From Kitasatospora sp. NBC_01287 (GTDB taxonomy: Bacteria; Actinomycetota; Actinomycetes; Streptomycetales; Streptomycetaceae), in the NCBI RefSeq assembly GCF_026340565.1, contig NZ_JAPEPB010000002.1, positions 558,001-622,000 on the forward strand: a DNA stretch of 64,000 nt, in the 5' to 3' direction. The first letter of the stretch is position 1; the number at the start of each line of letters is the position of its first letter. Of this stretch, positions 39,935 to 48,334 are shown in pieces. The notes below the pieces were generated by a model. The model made no database searches, was not told where the DNA came from, and saw only the letters and a program-made list of their open reading frames with translations. The position numbers and the translations under genes are program-made.

Positions 39935-40807
39935 ATGCTCCGTATTCGGACGGCTCTCACGGCTGCCCTCGGCGCCACCGTCGTGCTCACCGCCGCCGCC
40001 TGCGCGCCCCAGCCGCAGGCGGCGAGCACGGCGGCCGGCTCGGCCGGCCCCACCTGCACCACGACCAGCCCGGGCCTGCACACCAGCGGGCAGCTGACCG
40101 TCGCCACCGATTCCCCGGCCTATTCGCCCTGGTTCGACAGCAACAACCCGGCCGACGGGAAGGGCTTCGAAAGCGCGGTGGCCTACGCCGTGGCCGCCAA
40201 GCTCGGATTCGGCCAGAGCCAGGTGAAGTGGGTGGTCGAACCCTTCGACAATTCGTACGCACCGGGCGCGAAGAACTTCGACTTCGACATCAACGAGATC
40301 TCCGCCACGCCGGAGCGTGCCAAGGCGGTGGATTTCTCCACCAGCTACTACACGGCCAAGCAGGGCATCCTCACCCTCGCCGACTCGAAGTACGCGGGTG
40401 CCACGTCGCTGGGCGCGCTGAAGGACGCCAGGATCGGCGTGCAGGTGGCCACCACCAGCCTCCAGGCGGTGCAGGACGACCTGAAGCCCTCGCACCAGCC
40501 GGGGGTCTTCAACACGACCAGCGACGAGGTCAACGCGCTGAAGAACGGCCAGATCGACGCGATCGTCACGGACATGCCGACCGTCTTCTACCTGGCCGGC
40601 GCGGAGCTGGACAACGGCAAGATCCTGGGCCAGTTCGACTACGACGGCGGCACGCCCGAGCAGTTCGGCCTGCTGCTGCAGAAGGACAGCGGGTACACCT
40701 CCTGCGTCAACCAGGCGCTGGCCGCCGTCAAGGCCGACGGCACCCTCGACAAGATCACCACCCAGTGGCTGTCCGCCTCGGCGAACGTGCCCGAGCTGAA
40801 GCGGTAA
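39935..40807 (+). CDS. Polar amino acid ABC transporter, substrate-binding lipoprotein
   Basis: A 290-residue SBP_bac_3 protein with a lipoprotein signal (RIRTALTAALGATVVLTAAAC). Family features: GQLTVATDSPAYSPWF, GFESAVAYAVAAKLGF, INEISATPERAKAVDFSTSYY, GQIDAIVTDMPTVFYL, KITTQWLSAS. The ATG follows AAGGA. It is the first gene after the Cys-type leader, followed by permease (10-bp gap) and ATPase. A cystine, cysteine or methionine-related ligand is likely from the leader, not from residues in the pocket. Confidence 0.9.
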   Translation: MLRIRTALTAALGATVVLTAAACAPQPQAASTAAGSAGPTCTTTSPGLHTSGQLTVATDSPAYSPWFDSNNPADGKGFESAVAYAVAAKLGFGQSQVKWVVEPFDNSYAPGAKNFDFDINEISATPERAKAVDFSTSYYTAKQGILTLADSKYAGATSLGALKDARIGVQVATTSLQAVQDDLKPSHQPGVFNTTSDEVNALKNGQIDAIVTDMPTVFYLAGAELDNGKILGQFDYDGGTPEQFGLLLQKDSGYTSCVNQALAAVKADGTLDKITTQWLSASANVPELKR

Positions 40808-40817
40808 CGGGGCGAGA

Positions 40818-41717
40818 GTGGACCACGCGAGCACGGCCGCGCTGAACAAGCAGGCCACACCGCCGGACGAGGAGTACCGGCCGAGCGCCCGGGAGCAGGA
40901 GCGCGAGCGCTACCGCCGCACCCGCAGGCGCCGCAGCACCTGGATCGCCACCGGGTGCACCCTGCTCTGCCTGGTGGCGCTGGGGGCGGCCGCGGTCGCC
41001 TCACCGGGCTGGGAGCGCGTGCGCAGCCTGTTCCTGGACGGGGCGGAGTTCCGCGGCACGCTCCCGGAGATCCTGCGGGGCTTCTGGCTCAACATCCAGA
41101 TGTTCCTGATCGCCGAGGTGCTGATCCTGGTCCTGGGGCTGCTGGTCGCGCTGGTGCGGGTGACCCGGGCGCCGGGCCTGCAACCGCTGCGGCTGGCCGC
41201 CACCGCCTACGTGGACGTCTTCCGCGGCGTGCCGACCCTGCTGCTGGTCTTCCTGGTCGGCTTCGGCCTGCCGGCCCTGCGGCTGCAGGGCACCCCCACC
41301 CAGCCCTGGGTGCTCGGGGTGATCGCCCTGGTGCTCTCCTACGGCGCCTACGTCGGCGAGGTGCTGTGCGCGGGACTGAACTCGGTGCACCCGGCCCAGC
41401 GCAACGCCGCGCGGGCGCTGGGGCTGAACGAGCGGCAGGCGCTGCGCCACGTGGTGCTGCCGCAGGCGGTGCGCAACGTGCTGCCGCCGCTGCTCAACGA
41501 CTTCATCGCGCTGCAGAAGGACACCGCGCTGGTGGCCGTGCTCGGTCCGCTGGAGGCGCTGCGGGTCGCGCAGATCAAGGCCGACTACGCCTTCAACTAC
41601 ACCCCCTACCTGGGAGCGGCACTCTTGTTCATCGCGGTCACCATCCCGCTGACCCGGTTCGCCGACCGGCTCCAGCGGCGGGCGGCGCAGCGCACCTGGG
41701 CGGAGGCGGCGCGATGA
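40818..41717 (+). CDS. Polar amino acid ABC transporter, permease
   Basis: A 299-residue permease with a charged N-terminus (REQERERYRRTRRRR), a membrane segment (IATGCTLLCLVALGAAAVA), then the HisM-type core: FWLNIQMFLIAEVLILVLGLL, FRGVPTLLLVFLVGFGLP and the EAA loop YVGEVLCAGLNSVHPAQRNAARALGL. The start is a GTG after GGGGCGAGA. Its stop overlaps the ATPase start (ATGA). Confidence 0.93.
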   Translation: MDHASTAALNKQATPPDEEYRPSAREQERERYRRTRRRRSTWIATGCTLLCLVALGAAAVASPGWERVRSLFLDGAEFRGTLPEILRGFWLNIQMFLIAEVLILVLGLLVALVRVTRAPGLQPLRLAATAYVDVFRGVPTLLLVFLVGFGLPALRLQGTPTQPWVLGVIALVLSYGAYVGEVLCAGLNSVHPAQRNAARALGLNERQALRHVVLPQAVRNVLPPLLNDFIALQKDTALVAVLGPLEALRVAQIKADYAFNYTPYLGAALLFIAVTIPLTRFADRLQRRAAQRTWAEAAR

Positions 41718-42541
41718 CCGGGCCCGGCGCGGAGCGCCAGCCGACGTCCGAGCAGCTGCCGGGCTCCGACCTGCGGCCGGGCTCCGAGCCGTTGCCGGGC
41801 TCCGAGCCGCTGCTGCGGATCCGCCGCCTGCGCAAGAGCTACGGCTCGCGCCTGGTGCTGCGCTCGATCGACCTGGACGTCGCCGAGCACCAGGTGGTCT
41901 GCCTGATCGGCGGTTCGGGCTCGGGCAAGTCGACCCTGCTGCGCTGCGTGGACCTGCTGGAGGTGGTCGACGACGGCACCGTCCACCTGGGCGAGCGCGA
42001 GCTGACCGATCCCCGGCTGGACGCCAACCTCGCCCGCCGCCGGATCGGCATCGTCTTCCAGGCCTACAACCTCTTCCCGCACCTGAGCGTGCTGGACAAC
42101 ATCACCCTCGCGCCGCGCCAGGTGCACGGGGTGCCGCGCCGTCAGGCCGAGCAGCACGCACGCGAGCTGCTGGCCCGGCTGGGCCTGGCGGACAAGGCGC
42201 TGGAGCACCCCGACCGGCTTTCCGGCGGGCAGCAGCAGCGCGCCGCGATCGCCCGCGCGCTGGCCACCGAACCGGAGCTGCTGCTCTTCGACGAGATCAC
42301 CTCGGCCCTGGACCCCGAGCTGGTGGGCGAGGTGCTCGACGTGGTCGCGGACCTCAAGCAGCGCGGGCTGACCATCCTGATGGCCACGCACGAGATGGGC
42401 TTCGCCCGGCAGGTCGCGGACCAGGTCTGCTTCCTGGAGGACGGGGTGATCCGCGAACAGGGCACCGCCGAGCAGGTGTTCACCGAGCCGCGGCATCCGG
42501 CCACCCGGCGCTTCCTCTCCCGGGTGCTCGACCACTACTGA
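41714..42541 (+). CDS. Polar amino acid ABC transporter, ATP-binding protein
   Basis: A 275-residue ATPase with Walker A GGSGSGKSTLLRCV, Q-loop VFQAYNLFPHLSVLDN, signature LSGGQQQRAAIARALA, Walker B LLLFDEITSALDPELVGEV and switch MATHEMGFARQV. DEIT instead of DEPT is seen in some amino acid importers. The N-terminus carries a PGSELRPGSEPLPGSEP-type repeat of about 25 residues coded by an 18-bp DNA repeat. It ends the operon and is convergent with the P450 gene 22 bp away. Confidence 0.93.
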   Translation: MTGPGAERQPTSEQLPGSDLRPGSEPLPGSEPLLRIRRLRKSYGSRLVLRSIDLDVAEHQVVCLIGGSGSGKSTLLRCVDLLEVVDDGTVHLGERELTDPRLDANLARRRIGIVFQAYNLFPHLSVLDNITLAPRQVHGVPRRQAEQHARELLARLGLADKALEHPDRLSGGQQQRAAIARALATEPELLLFDEITSALDPELVGEVLDVVADLKQRGLTILMATHEMGFARQVADQVCFLEDGVIREQGTAEQVFTEPRHPATRRFLSRVLDHY

Positions 42542-42563
42542 GCCCCTGCACCGCCCCCGTCCC

Positions 42564-43778
42564 TCACCACACCACGGGCAGCTCCCGCAGCCCCCGGTTG
42601 CGGAACGAGCCGTGCCAGGCGAGCCCGGCGGCCGGGTCAGCCGCCGGCCCTGCCAGCACAAGGCCGGGGAAGCGGTGCACCAGGGCGGTGAGGGAGGTCT
42701 GCGCCTCCAGCTTGGCCAGGGCGGCGCCGAGGCAGTAGTGGAGGCCGTGGCCGAAGCCCAGGTGGCCGCCCTCACGGTCGAGGCGGAACTCGGCGGGGGC
42801 GGCGAACCTGGCCTCGTCGCGGTTGGCGGAGACCAGGGAGAGCCAGACCCGCTCGCCGGCCGGGATGGTGACGCCCGCGATCTGAAGGTCCTCGCGGGCG
42901 AAGCGGCGCGAGGCGAGCATGGAGGGCGAGTTCCAGCGCAGCGTCTCCTCCAGCAGCGCCTCCGGCTCCAGCGCGCCGCCGCGCAGGTCCGCCACCGCCC
43001 CCGGGGTGGTGAGCAGCGCCAGCAGCGCGTTGCCGATCAGGTTGGCGGAGTTGTCGTAGCCGGCGAAGAGGATCAGGAAGGCCAGCGCGACGAGTTCCGG
43101 CTCGCTCAGCCTCTCGCGCTCGTCGCGCGCGGCGATCAGGCGGGTCAGCAGGTCGTCGGCCGGGTGCTCGCGCTTCTCGGCGATCAGCGCGGTCAGGTAG
43201 CCGTGCATCTCACCCATCGCCGCCCGCGAGGCCTTGGCGGCGTCCGGGGCCGGTGAGCGCAGCGTGTCGGTCCAGCGGCGGAAGTCCGGGCGCCCGGCGT
43301 CCGGGATGCCGAGCAGGTCGCAGATGACGGTCAGCGCCAGCGGCACGGCCAGTTGGGCCATCAGGTCCGCGCCGGGAGCGGCGAGCCGGTCGAGCAGTGC
43401 GGCCACGCACGCTTGGATCGTCGGGCGCAGGCCCTCGACGGTGCGCGGGGTGAACGCCGTGGCGACCAGGCGCCGCAGCCGGGTGTGGTCCGGGGGGTCC
43501 AGGTTGAGCAGATGGGCGTCCAGCTCGGGCGGCATCGAGGCGCCGTGCTCACCGCTGCTGCCGGCGGTGCGCTTGTCGAGCGAGAGCCGGGGGTCGGCGA
43601 GCGCCGCGCGCACGTCCTGGTAGCGGGTGACCAGCCAGACCGGCGCCCCGTCGGGGGTGGTGGTCCTGTGCACGGGGGCGGCCGCCCGCAGCCGGGCGTA
43701 GCCGCCGTGCGGGTCGGCCAGCAGCGCGGCGTCGAAGAGGGTGCCGGCGTCGGCCCGCTGCCGGGGTGCGCCGCTCAC
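42564..43778 (-). CDS. Cytochrome P450
   Basis: A 404-residue soluble bacterial P450. Haem-binding loop LGFGHGLHYCLGAALAKLE with Cys349, ExxR helix (LLEETLRWNSP), and I-helix LFAGYDNSANLIGNALL, in which the usual acid-Thr pair reads Asp-Asn-Ser; the Thr that helps O2 activation is replaced by Ser. The GTG start overlaps the stop of the MAB_1171c-type gene (GTGA). No ferredoxin or reductase gene is adjacent. It is the last gene of the XRE-ImmA/IrrE-membrane protein-P450 unit, so its substrate may be a signal or metabolite handled by that system. Confidence 0.92.
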   Translation of the reverse strand: MSGAPRQRADAGTLFDAALLADPHGGYARLRAAAPVHRTTTPDGAPVWLVTRYQDVRAALADPRLSLDKRTAGSSGEHGASMPPELDAHLLNLDPPDHTRLRRLVATAFTPRTVEGLRPTIQACVAALLDRLAAPGADLMAQLAVPLALTVICDLLGIPDAGRPDFRRWTDTLRSPAPDAAKASRAAMGEMHGYLTALIAEKREHPADDLLTRLIAARDERERLSEPELVALAFLILFAGYDNSANLIGNALLALLTTPGAVADLRGGALEPEALLEETLRWNSPSMLASRRFAREDLQIAGVTIPAGERVWLSLVSANRDEARFAAPAEFRLDREGGHLGFGHGLHYCLGAALAKLEAQTSLTALVHRFPGLVLAGPAADPAAGLAWHGSFRNRGLRELPVVW

Positions 43779-45112
43779 GCGTCCACCTGGTCGGCGCGGG
43801 GGCGGTCGGCGGCGAGCGCGGCCCGCACGAGCGGGGAGCCGCGGTAGGCGTCGGCGACCTGGATCAGCCAGACGACCTCCGCCTGCGGGTCGCCGTCCGC
43901 CGGATCGTGCGGGGCGGGGCCCGGGCTCTCGGGCGGCGCCTCGCCGGCGGCCCTGGCCCGCAGCGCGCCGGCGATCCGGGCCGCCTCGACGACCGCCTCC
44001 GCCCGGTCGCCGGTCAGGCCCTTCGACCGGGCCAGCTCGCGCGCGGCGCTCGCCAGGGCCGGCTCGTAGTGCGGGCGCAGCGCGAGCTGGCCGTCCCGGA
44101 TCTCCACCGTCTGGCGGCTCACCAGCAGCTCCATGTCGCGCGCCGTGTGGCCGAGTTCGGGGTCGTCGTGCGGGCGCAGGGCCAGTCGGCCGTCGCGGAT
44201 CTCGATCACCTGGCGCCCGACCAGTCGGCGCAGCTCGCCGGCTCCGCGCCGGGCGGTGCGCGGGGTGGGCGGGAAGAGCACGATCTCCGGGAACTGCTCG
44301 GCGATGGCGTGCCACAGGGGGTAGAGCCTGCGGTACGCGCGGTAGGTCGCGGCGAACTCCCGGCCCCGGCTGACGCCCGCGCCCCAGGCCGGCATGGTGA
44401 ACCCGACCGCGAAGAGCGCCGCGGAGACGCTGGCCGACATGGGCGCCACCACGCTGGAGACGTAGTGCAGCGGCGAGGGGCCGAACAGGTCCCAGAGCAT
44501 GTTGACGACCTTGGGCACGGCGTAGCCCTCGCCGAACACCGCCCCCACCGTGACGAACCGCAGGCCGCGGCGCAGCCAGGGTCCGTCGACGGCCCGCGCG
44601 TAGCGCCAGCACAGGGTGATCAGCCCGGCCATGCTGACGGTGAAGAGCAGCTGGTAGGAGAGCAGGAAGACCGAGATGTAGCGGACGTGCTCGAAGTGGA
44701 CGTCGAAGTCGAGCGGGTGCTCCTCACCGCTGACGTTGCCCAGGAAGAAGAAGACGGCCATCACGACCAGCGTGGTCACCGAGTAGCCCACCAGCAGCCG
44801 GTGCCGCAGCCGGACCTGGTGCTGGGCGGCGGAGGACCAGCTGACCAGCAGGGCCACGAAGGAGGTGAGGCAGACGGCCACGCAGGTGTAGATGATCAGC
44901 GTGGCGATGTTGGGCACGCCCAGGATCCGGTCGATGCCCACGTACACCGCCGGCGAGGCGAGCACGAAGGGCGCCGCGAAGTTCGCGATGGCCAGGCAGA
45001 GCAGTTGGAGCTCGCGGTTGTGCCGGTCCCGGAGCAGGTCCCTGACCTTGTAGACGAAGGCACTCCAGGTGATAACGGAGAGGATGCCGTAGACCACGGT
45101 GAAGAGCAGCAC
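43775..45112 (-). CDS. MAB_1171c-family putative transporter/membrane protein
   Basis: A 445-residue protein with about seven membrane segments in the first 260 residues (VVYGILSVITWSAFVYKVRD, ATLIIYTCVAVCLTSFVALL, LLVGYSVTTLVVMAVFFFLG), then a cytoplasmic region beginning FAATYRAYRRLYPLWHAIAE and containing two VEIRDGQLALRPH-type units before a Pro-rich tail. This is the pattern of MAB_1171c-type proteins, common in actinomycetes beside XRE and ImmA/IrrE genes. Function is not established. It starts three bases after the peptidase stop. Confidence 0.82.
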   Translation of the reverse strand: MLLFTVVYGILSVITWSAFVYKVRDLLRDRHNRELQLLCLAIANFAAPFVLASPAVYVGIDRILGVPNIATLIIYTCVAVCLTSFVALLVSWSSAAQHQVRLRHRLLVGYSVTTLVVMAVFFFLGNVSGEEHPLDFDVHFEHVRYISVFLLSYQLLFTVSMAGLITLCWRYARAVDGPWLRRGLRFVTVGAVFGEGYAVPKVVNMLWDLFGPSPLHYVSSVVAPMSASVSAALFAVGFTMPAWGAGVSRGREFAATYRAYRRLYPLWHAIAEQFPEIVLFPPTPRTARRGAGELRRLVGRQVIEIRDGRLALRPHDDPELGHTARDMELLVSRQTVEIRDGQLALRPHYEPALASAARELARSKGLTGDRAEAVVEAARIAGALRARAAGEAPPESPGPAPHDPADGDPQAEVVWLIQVADAYRGSPLVRAALAADRPRADQVDA

Positions 45113-45115
45113 GCG

Positions 45116-45652
45116 TCAGATCCTCCGAGCGTTGCGCTGCAGCGAACGCTCCAGGTGGTGGACGAGGTTGGCGACCCCGGGCGGGACGTCGGGGCGCGGT
45201 CCGCGGGCCCGGGCGCGGCCCGCCTCCAGCGGCAGCAGCGAGGCGACCAGCTCGGCGGCCCGCTCCTCCTCGCTGTTGTAGGCGGTGCGGCCCAGCACGC
45301 TGCGCACGAAGGCCGGGTCCAGGGTGGGCATCAGCAGCCGGGCGACCTCGTCCTGGTGGGTGGGCGAGGCGTTGTGCCCGAGCAGCAGGTGGCCGATCTC
45401 GTGCAGCACGATGTGCTCCTGGTGAGCGCGGCTGGTGCCCTGCTGGAAGAGGATGTAATCGGTGTCATCGGTGGCCACCCACAGACCGCACGGGCTGCCC
45501 TGGCGGACCGGCAGCGCCATCGGGACCAGTGAGATCTGCCGTCCGCGGTCCTCCTCCAGCCGGTCGCACAGGGCGTTCACGCTGAACGGGGTCGGGACGC
45601 CGACCTGGCCGACCTTCTCGGCGCAGTACCGTCGAAGCTCTCTGTCGTCCAT
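45116..45652 (-). CDS. ImmA/IrrE-family metallopeptidase-like protein
   Basis: About 178 residues with the zinc motif HEIGHLLLGH near residue 83 and a following acidic EEERAAELVASLLP helix that supplies the third ligand. The family cleaves repressors (ImmA with ImmR, IrrE with DdrO). ATG at 45652 follows AGAGGCGCGG; ATG at 45703 and GTG at 45736, right after the XRE stop, are in-frame alternatives. Directly upstream lies an XRE regulator, the expected partner or substrate, and directly downstream the MAB_1171c gene. Confidence 0.85.
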   Translation of the reverse strand: MDDRELRRYCAEKVGQVGVPTPFSVNALCDRLEEDRGRQISLVPMALPVRQGSPCGLWVATDDTDYILFQQGTSRAHQEHIVLHEIGHLLLGHNASPTHQDEVARLLMPTLDPAFVRSVLGRTAYNSEEERAAELVASLLPLEAGRARARGPRPDVPPGVANLVHHLERSLQRNARRI

Positions 45653-45736
45653 CTCCGCGCCTCTCAGTTCGGCGACAGGCCACTGCCAACCGACGAATTC
45701 CATGAAAGACCCCCGTTCCCAGGCCACTCGGGCCAC

Positions 45737-46552
45737 TCACATCCGGTGCCGCTTGCTCCCCCGGCCCAGGTGCTCGATCATCGGTACCAGCGCGCTGAGC
45801 GCCTCGTCGTCGAGCGCCGCCACCGCGCGCAGCGCGACCTCGCGGGCGCCGACCTGCTTGAGCGCGTTGAGCAGAGCCAGGTCGTCGGCCACCCGGGCCG
45901 CGACGGCGTCGTCGAAGAAGTAGGCGCCCGGCACCCGGAAGTAGTCCGCGAGGCACTGGAGTTGCCGGCGGGCCGGGTTGTCCCACTCCCCCGTCCGCAG
46001 CGCCGCGTCGGCCTCGGCGGTGGGCCGCCCCGCGCGCAGCGCGGCGATCTCCGCCGCGCTGATCCGGGCGCCGGCGGCCGTGACGGCCTCGGCCACCTCC
46101 TCGTTGCCCAGCGGGGGGCGCCCCTTCGGGCGGGCGGCCTCGAAGAGCTCGTTCAGGCGGGCCGCGAGAACGCCGGCCGAGACCGCAGGTGGCGGCGGTG
46201 CGGCGGGTAACGCGGCGGGAGTTCCGGCTGAGATCCCGGCGGGGGTCCCTGCGGAGGCCCCGGCTGAGATCCCGGCGGATTCCGGCGCCAGGAAGTAGGT
46301 GATGTCGACCTGGAAGACGTTGGCCAGCGCCTGGAGGCTGTTGACGCTGGGGTTGACCACCTTGCCGGAGCGGATGTTGAGCACGCTCTGATGGCTGATC
46401 GTGGGGCCGCCGTGGACCGCCGCGAACTCACGGCTCAGCTTGGCGATCTCGTCGTACCCGTAGGCGCCGCGTCCTGGGGGGTGGCTGGTCGAGATGAGCC
46501 GGTCCAGGCGGTCGGCTATCGACCCGCGACCAGCGGGGGTGATCTCACCCAT
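45737..46552 (-). CDS. XRE-family transcriptional regulator
   Basis: A 271-residue protein with an N-terminal lambda-repressor-like helix-turn-helix (YDEIAKLSREFAAVHGGPTISHQSVLNIRSGKVVNPSVNSLQALANVFQ region, residues about 30-85), a Pro/Ala/Gly-rich linker with GISAGTPA repeats and a second HTH-like half (LNELFEAARPKGRPPLGNEE to QLQCLADYFRVPGAYF). The double-HTH layout is common in actinomycete regulators paired with IrrE peptidases. It heads the four-gene unit. ATG at 46552 has a weak ribosome binding site (GGTAGATG). Confidence 0.88.
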   Translation of the reverse strand: MGEITPAGRGSIADRLDRLISTSHPPGRGAYGYDEIAKLSREFAAVHGGPTISHQSVLNIRSGKVVNPSVNSLQALANVFQVDITYFLAPESAGISAGASAGTPAGISAGTPAALPAAPPPPAVSAGVLAARLNELFEAARPKGRPPLGNEEVAEAVTAAGARISAAEIAALRAGRPTAEADAALRTGEWDNPARRQLQCLADYFRVPGAYFFDDAVAARVADDLALLNALKQVGAREVALRAVAALDDEALSALVPMIEHLGRGSKRHRM

Positions 46553-46951
46553 CTACCTGCCTCATTCCTCCAGCCACGGGATGTTCGGGTCCGCTCAATC
46601 TACTGCACCAGCGGTGCGGATCGCGTCGCGGGACGGTCCATCTAACGTGGTTGACCGGATCGCGCTCCGTCGTCAAGCTGGTCATCCTGGAATCTAATTG
46701 ACTAGATGTCAGATCACGCCGACCACCGGACGGGAGGCACGCATGACCCACCAGGTCTCCACCCCCGGCGCGCCCCGGGCCTGAGCGCGACGGACCGGGC
46801 CCGGGCCGAGCTGGGCCTGCCTTCCGTACCGGTCTGGGAGGAGTGACGCGACACAACCGCGGCGCCGACGCCGACGCGCACCACTGCCCGGCGGCCTCGA
46901 ACGCCGACCGCACCTGACGACCGCGCCCCGACCACCTGGCAGCGGGCTGGC
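46553..46951. other. Divergent region between XRE gene and methyltransferase remnant
   Basis: This 399-bp gap holds the XRE promoter. ATCTA and TAGAT form a short inverted repeat (46691-46706). At 46743 a frame with a strong GGGAGG ribosome binding site gives only 13 codons (MTHQVSTPGAPRA) before TGA; the next frame continues LSATDRARAELGLPSVPVW. This looks like the frameshifted start of a lost gene. Confidence 0.45.
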
Positions 46952-47302
46952 ATGATCTCCGGCACGACCAACCTTCTGACCTGCATCCCCACCGACGAAG
47001 GGCAGCGGGAACTGATCGCCGAGCTGCGCCGGGTGCTGCGCCCCGGCGGGCTGCTCTACCTCGGCGACATGTGCCTGCAGCCCGACGACCGGAACCACGC
47101 CCGCTACCAGCGGTTCGCCCCGGAGTACGGCACCTACGGCGTCTTCGAGACCGGGGACGGCGCGGTCTGCCGCCACCACGCACCGGAGTGGCTGCGCGAG
47201 TTGCTCACCGGGTTCGACCTCGTGGCCACCCGCGAGGTCTCGACGGAGACCATGAACGGCAACGGCGCGCTGGTCACCCAGTTCCTGGCGGCCAGGAGGT
47301 GA
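46952..47302 (+). pseudogene. SAM-dependent methyltransferase, C-terminal remnant
   Basis: 116 residues match the second half of a class I methyltransferase (LLTCIPTDEGQRELIAELRRVLRPGGLLYLGD, then YGVFETGDGAVCRHH and FDLVATREVSTETMNGN). The N-terminal SAM-binding glycine motif is missing, no ribosome binding site precedes the ATG, and the upstream region has scraps in other frames. It lies next to the XRE/IrrE cassette, where intact relatives might carry a methyltransferase gene. An alternative is a short domain protein, but it lacks the cofactor site. Confidence 0.6.
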
Positions 47303-47414
47303 CGCGGGCCGTTGTGGCACAGTGTCCTCTCCCGGGTCACCTCCCGGCCGGCCCTCCGACCGGTCGGGGTGCTCGCGTCCCGTCCTCCGTCAGGACCCGC
47401 GCCGAGGAGTAGCG

Positions 47415-48227
47415 ATGTCGCCGTCCCACCCCGTGCTCGCGGAGCTGCCCGGCGTCTGGCGGCGCACCCTCGTCCGGGAGGCGGACGGTTCGACGGATCG
47501 CGTCACCGCCGTCACCTGGGTGCAGGGACCGGCGCTCTTCGGGGACCTGCGCCGGCCTCAGGGGCTCGACGCGCTGGTCGGGCGGGCCTGTCTGGCGGAC
47601 CTGGACCGGCCTCGGCTACTCGCGTTGTGCGGGCAGAAGGCGTTCGCCGGCACCCTGGAGCAGCGGGGCGACACGTTCAGCTGGGTCCGCCGGATCGACC
47701 TGCACCCGTCCGCCCCGCTGCCCGACGCGGGCACCCTGCGCCGGGAGGGCGGCGTCCTGGTCGAGAAGGGCCTGCACGAGCCCTACCTGGAGCACTGGGA
47801 ACCCGTCGAGCGCTCGCCGCGGAGCTCTGCGGCGGCCCTGCTCACCGATCCGGCAGCCGGGTGCGCGGGCGTGCTGGTCCGGGCCGGCTCCTGGTTCTGC
47901 TACGCGCGGGACCGGTCCGTGCCGCTGCCCGCGCCCCGGGTCCCGCTCGTGGAGCAGGTCCGCGGCTGCGCCGACCACGCGGCGGCGGTGGCGCTGCTGG
48001 ACTGCGAGGTGTCGATCGGCAGGGTGCGCGCGGACCGGTGGGAGATCGTCAGCTCCACACTGCCGCAACGGATCGGGGCCCAGCTGCGGCCCGAGCTGAG
48101 CGGCGCCGGGGACCGGCTGCGGATCCGCGACACGGACCCGCGGGGCCTGGCCCGCCCGCGTGACTGGGAGCTGGTGCGAATCGAGGGCCAGGCGGGGCAG
48201 TTGGCGGCCCGGCCGGCCACGAACTGA
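47415..48227 (+). CDS. Hypothetical protein (270 aa)
   Basis: The ATG follows GAGGAG at a normal distance. The sequence starts PSHPVLAELPGVWRRTLVREADGS and continues TAVTWVQGPALFGDLRRP, a pattern of alternating beta strands with internal symmetry (VRRIDLHPSAPLPDAGTLRREGG, GVLVRAGSWFCYARDRSVP), which suggests a lipocalin-like or duplicated beta-barrel fold. No signal peptide or membrane segment. I do not recognise a named family. It is convergent with the nitric oxide synthase gene. Confidence 0.7.
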   Translation: MSPSHPVLAELPGVWRRTLVREADGSTDRVTAVTWVQGPALFGDLRRPQGLDALVGRACLADLDRPRLLALCGQKAFAGTLEQRGDTFSWVRRIDLHPSAPLPDAGTLRREGGVLVEKGLHEPYLEHWEPVERSPRSSAAALLTDPAAGCAGVLVRAGSWFCYARDRSVPLPAPRVPLVEQVRGCADHAAAVALLDCEVSIGRVRADRWEIVSSTLPQRIGAQLRPELSGAGDRLRIRDTDPRGLARPRDWELVRIEGQAGQLAARPATN

Positions 48228-48244
48228 ACGGCCGGGACCACCGC

Positions 48245-48334
48245 GAACCGTCGGACCACCACGAACGGTCGGACCACCACGAACCGTCGGACCATCACGC
48301 ACCATCGGGCGGCCACGCACCGTCGGGCGGCCAC
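48245..48334. repeat. Five tandem 18-bp repeats across the NOS stop codon
   Basis: Units of 18 bp starting at 48245 (GAACCGTCGGACCACCAC) drift to GCACCGTCGGGCGGCCAC. The last two copies are coding (the NOS C-terminus PWPPDGAWPPDGA) and the first three are 3' untranslated, so the repeat has moved across the stop codon at 48295. Confidence 0.85.
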
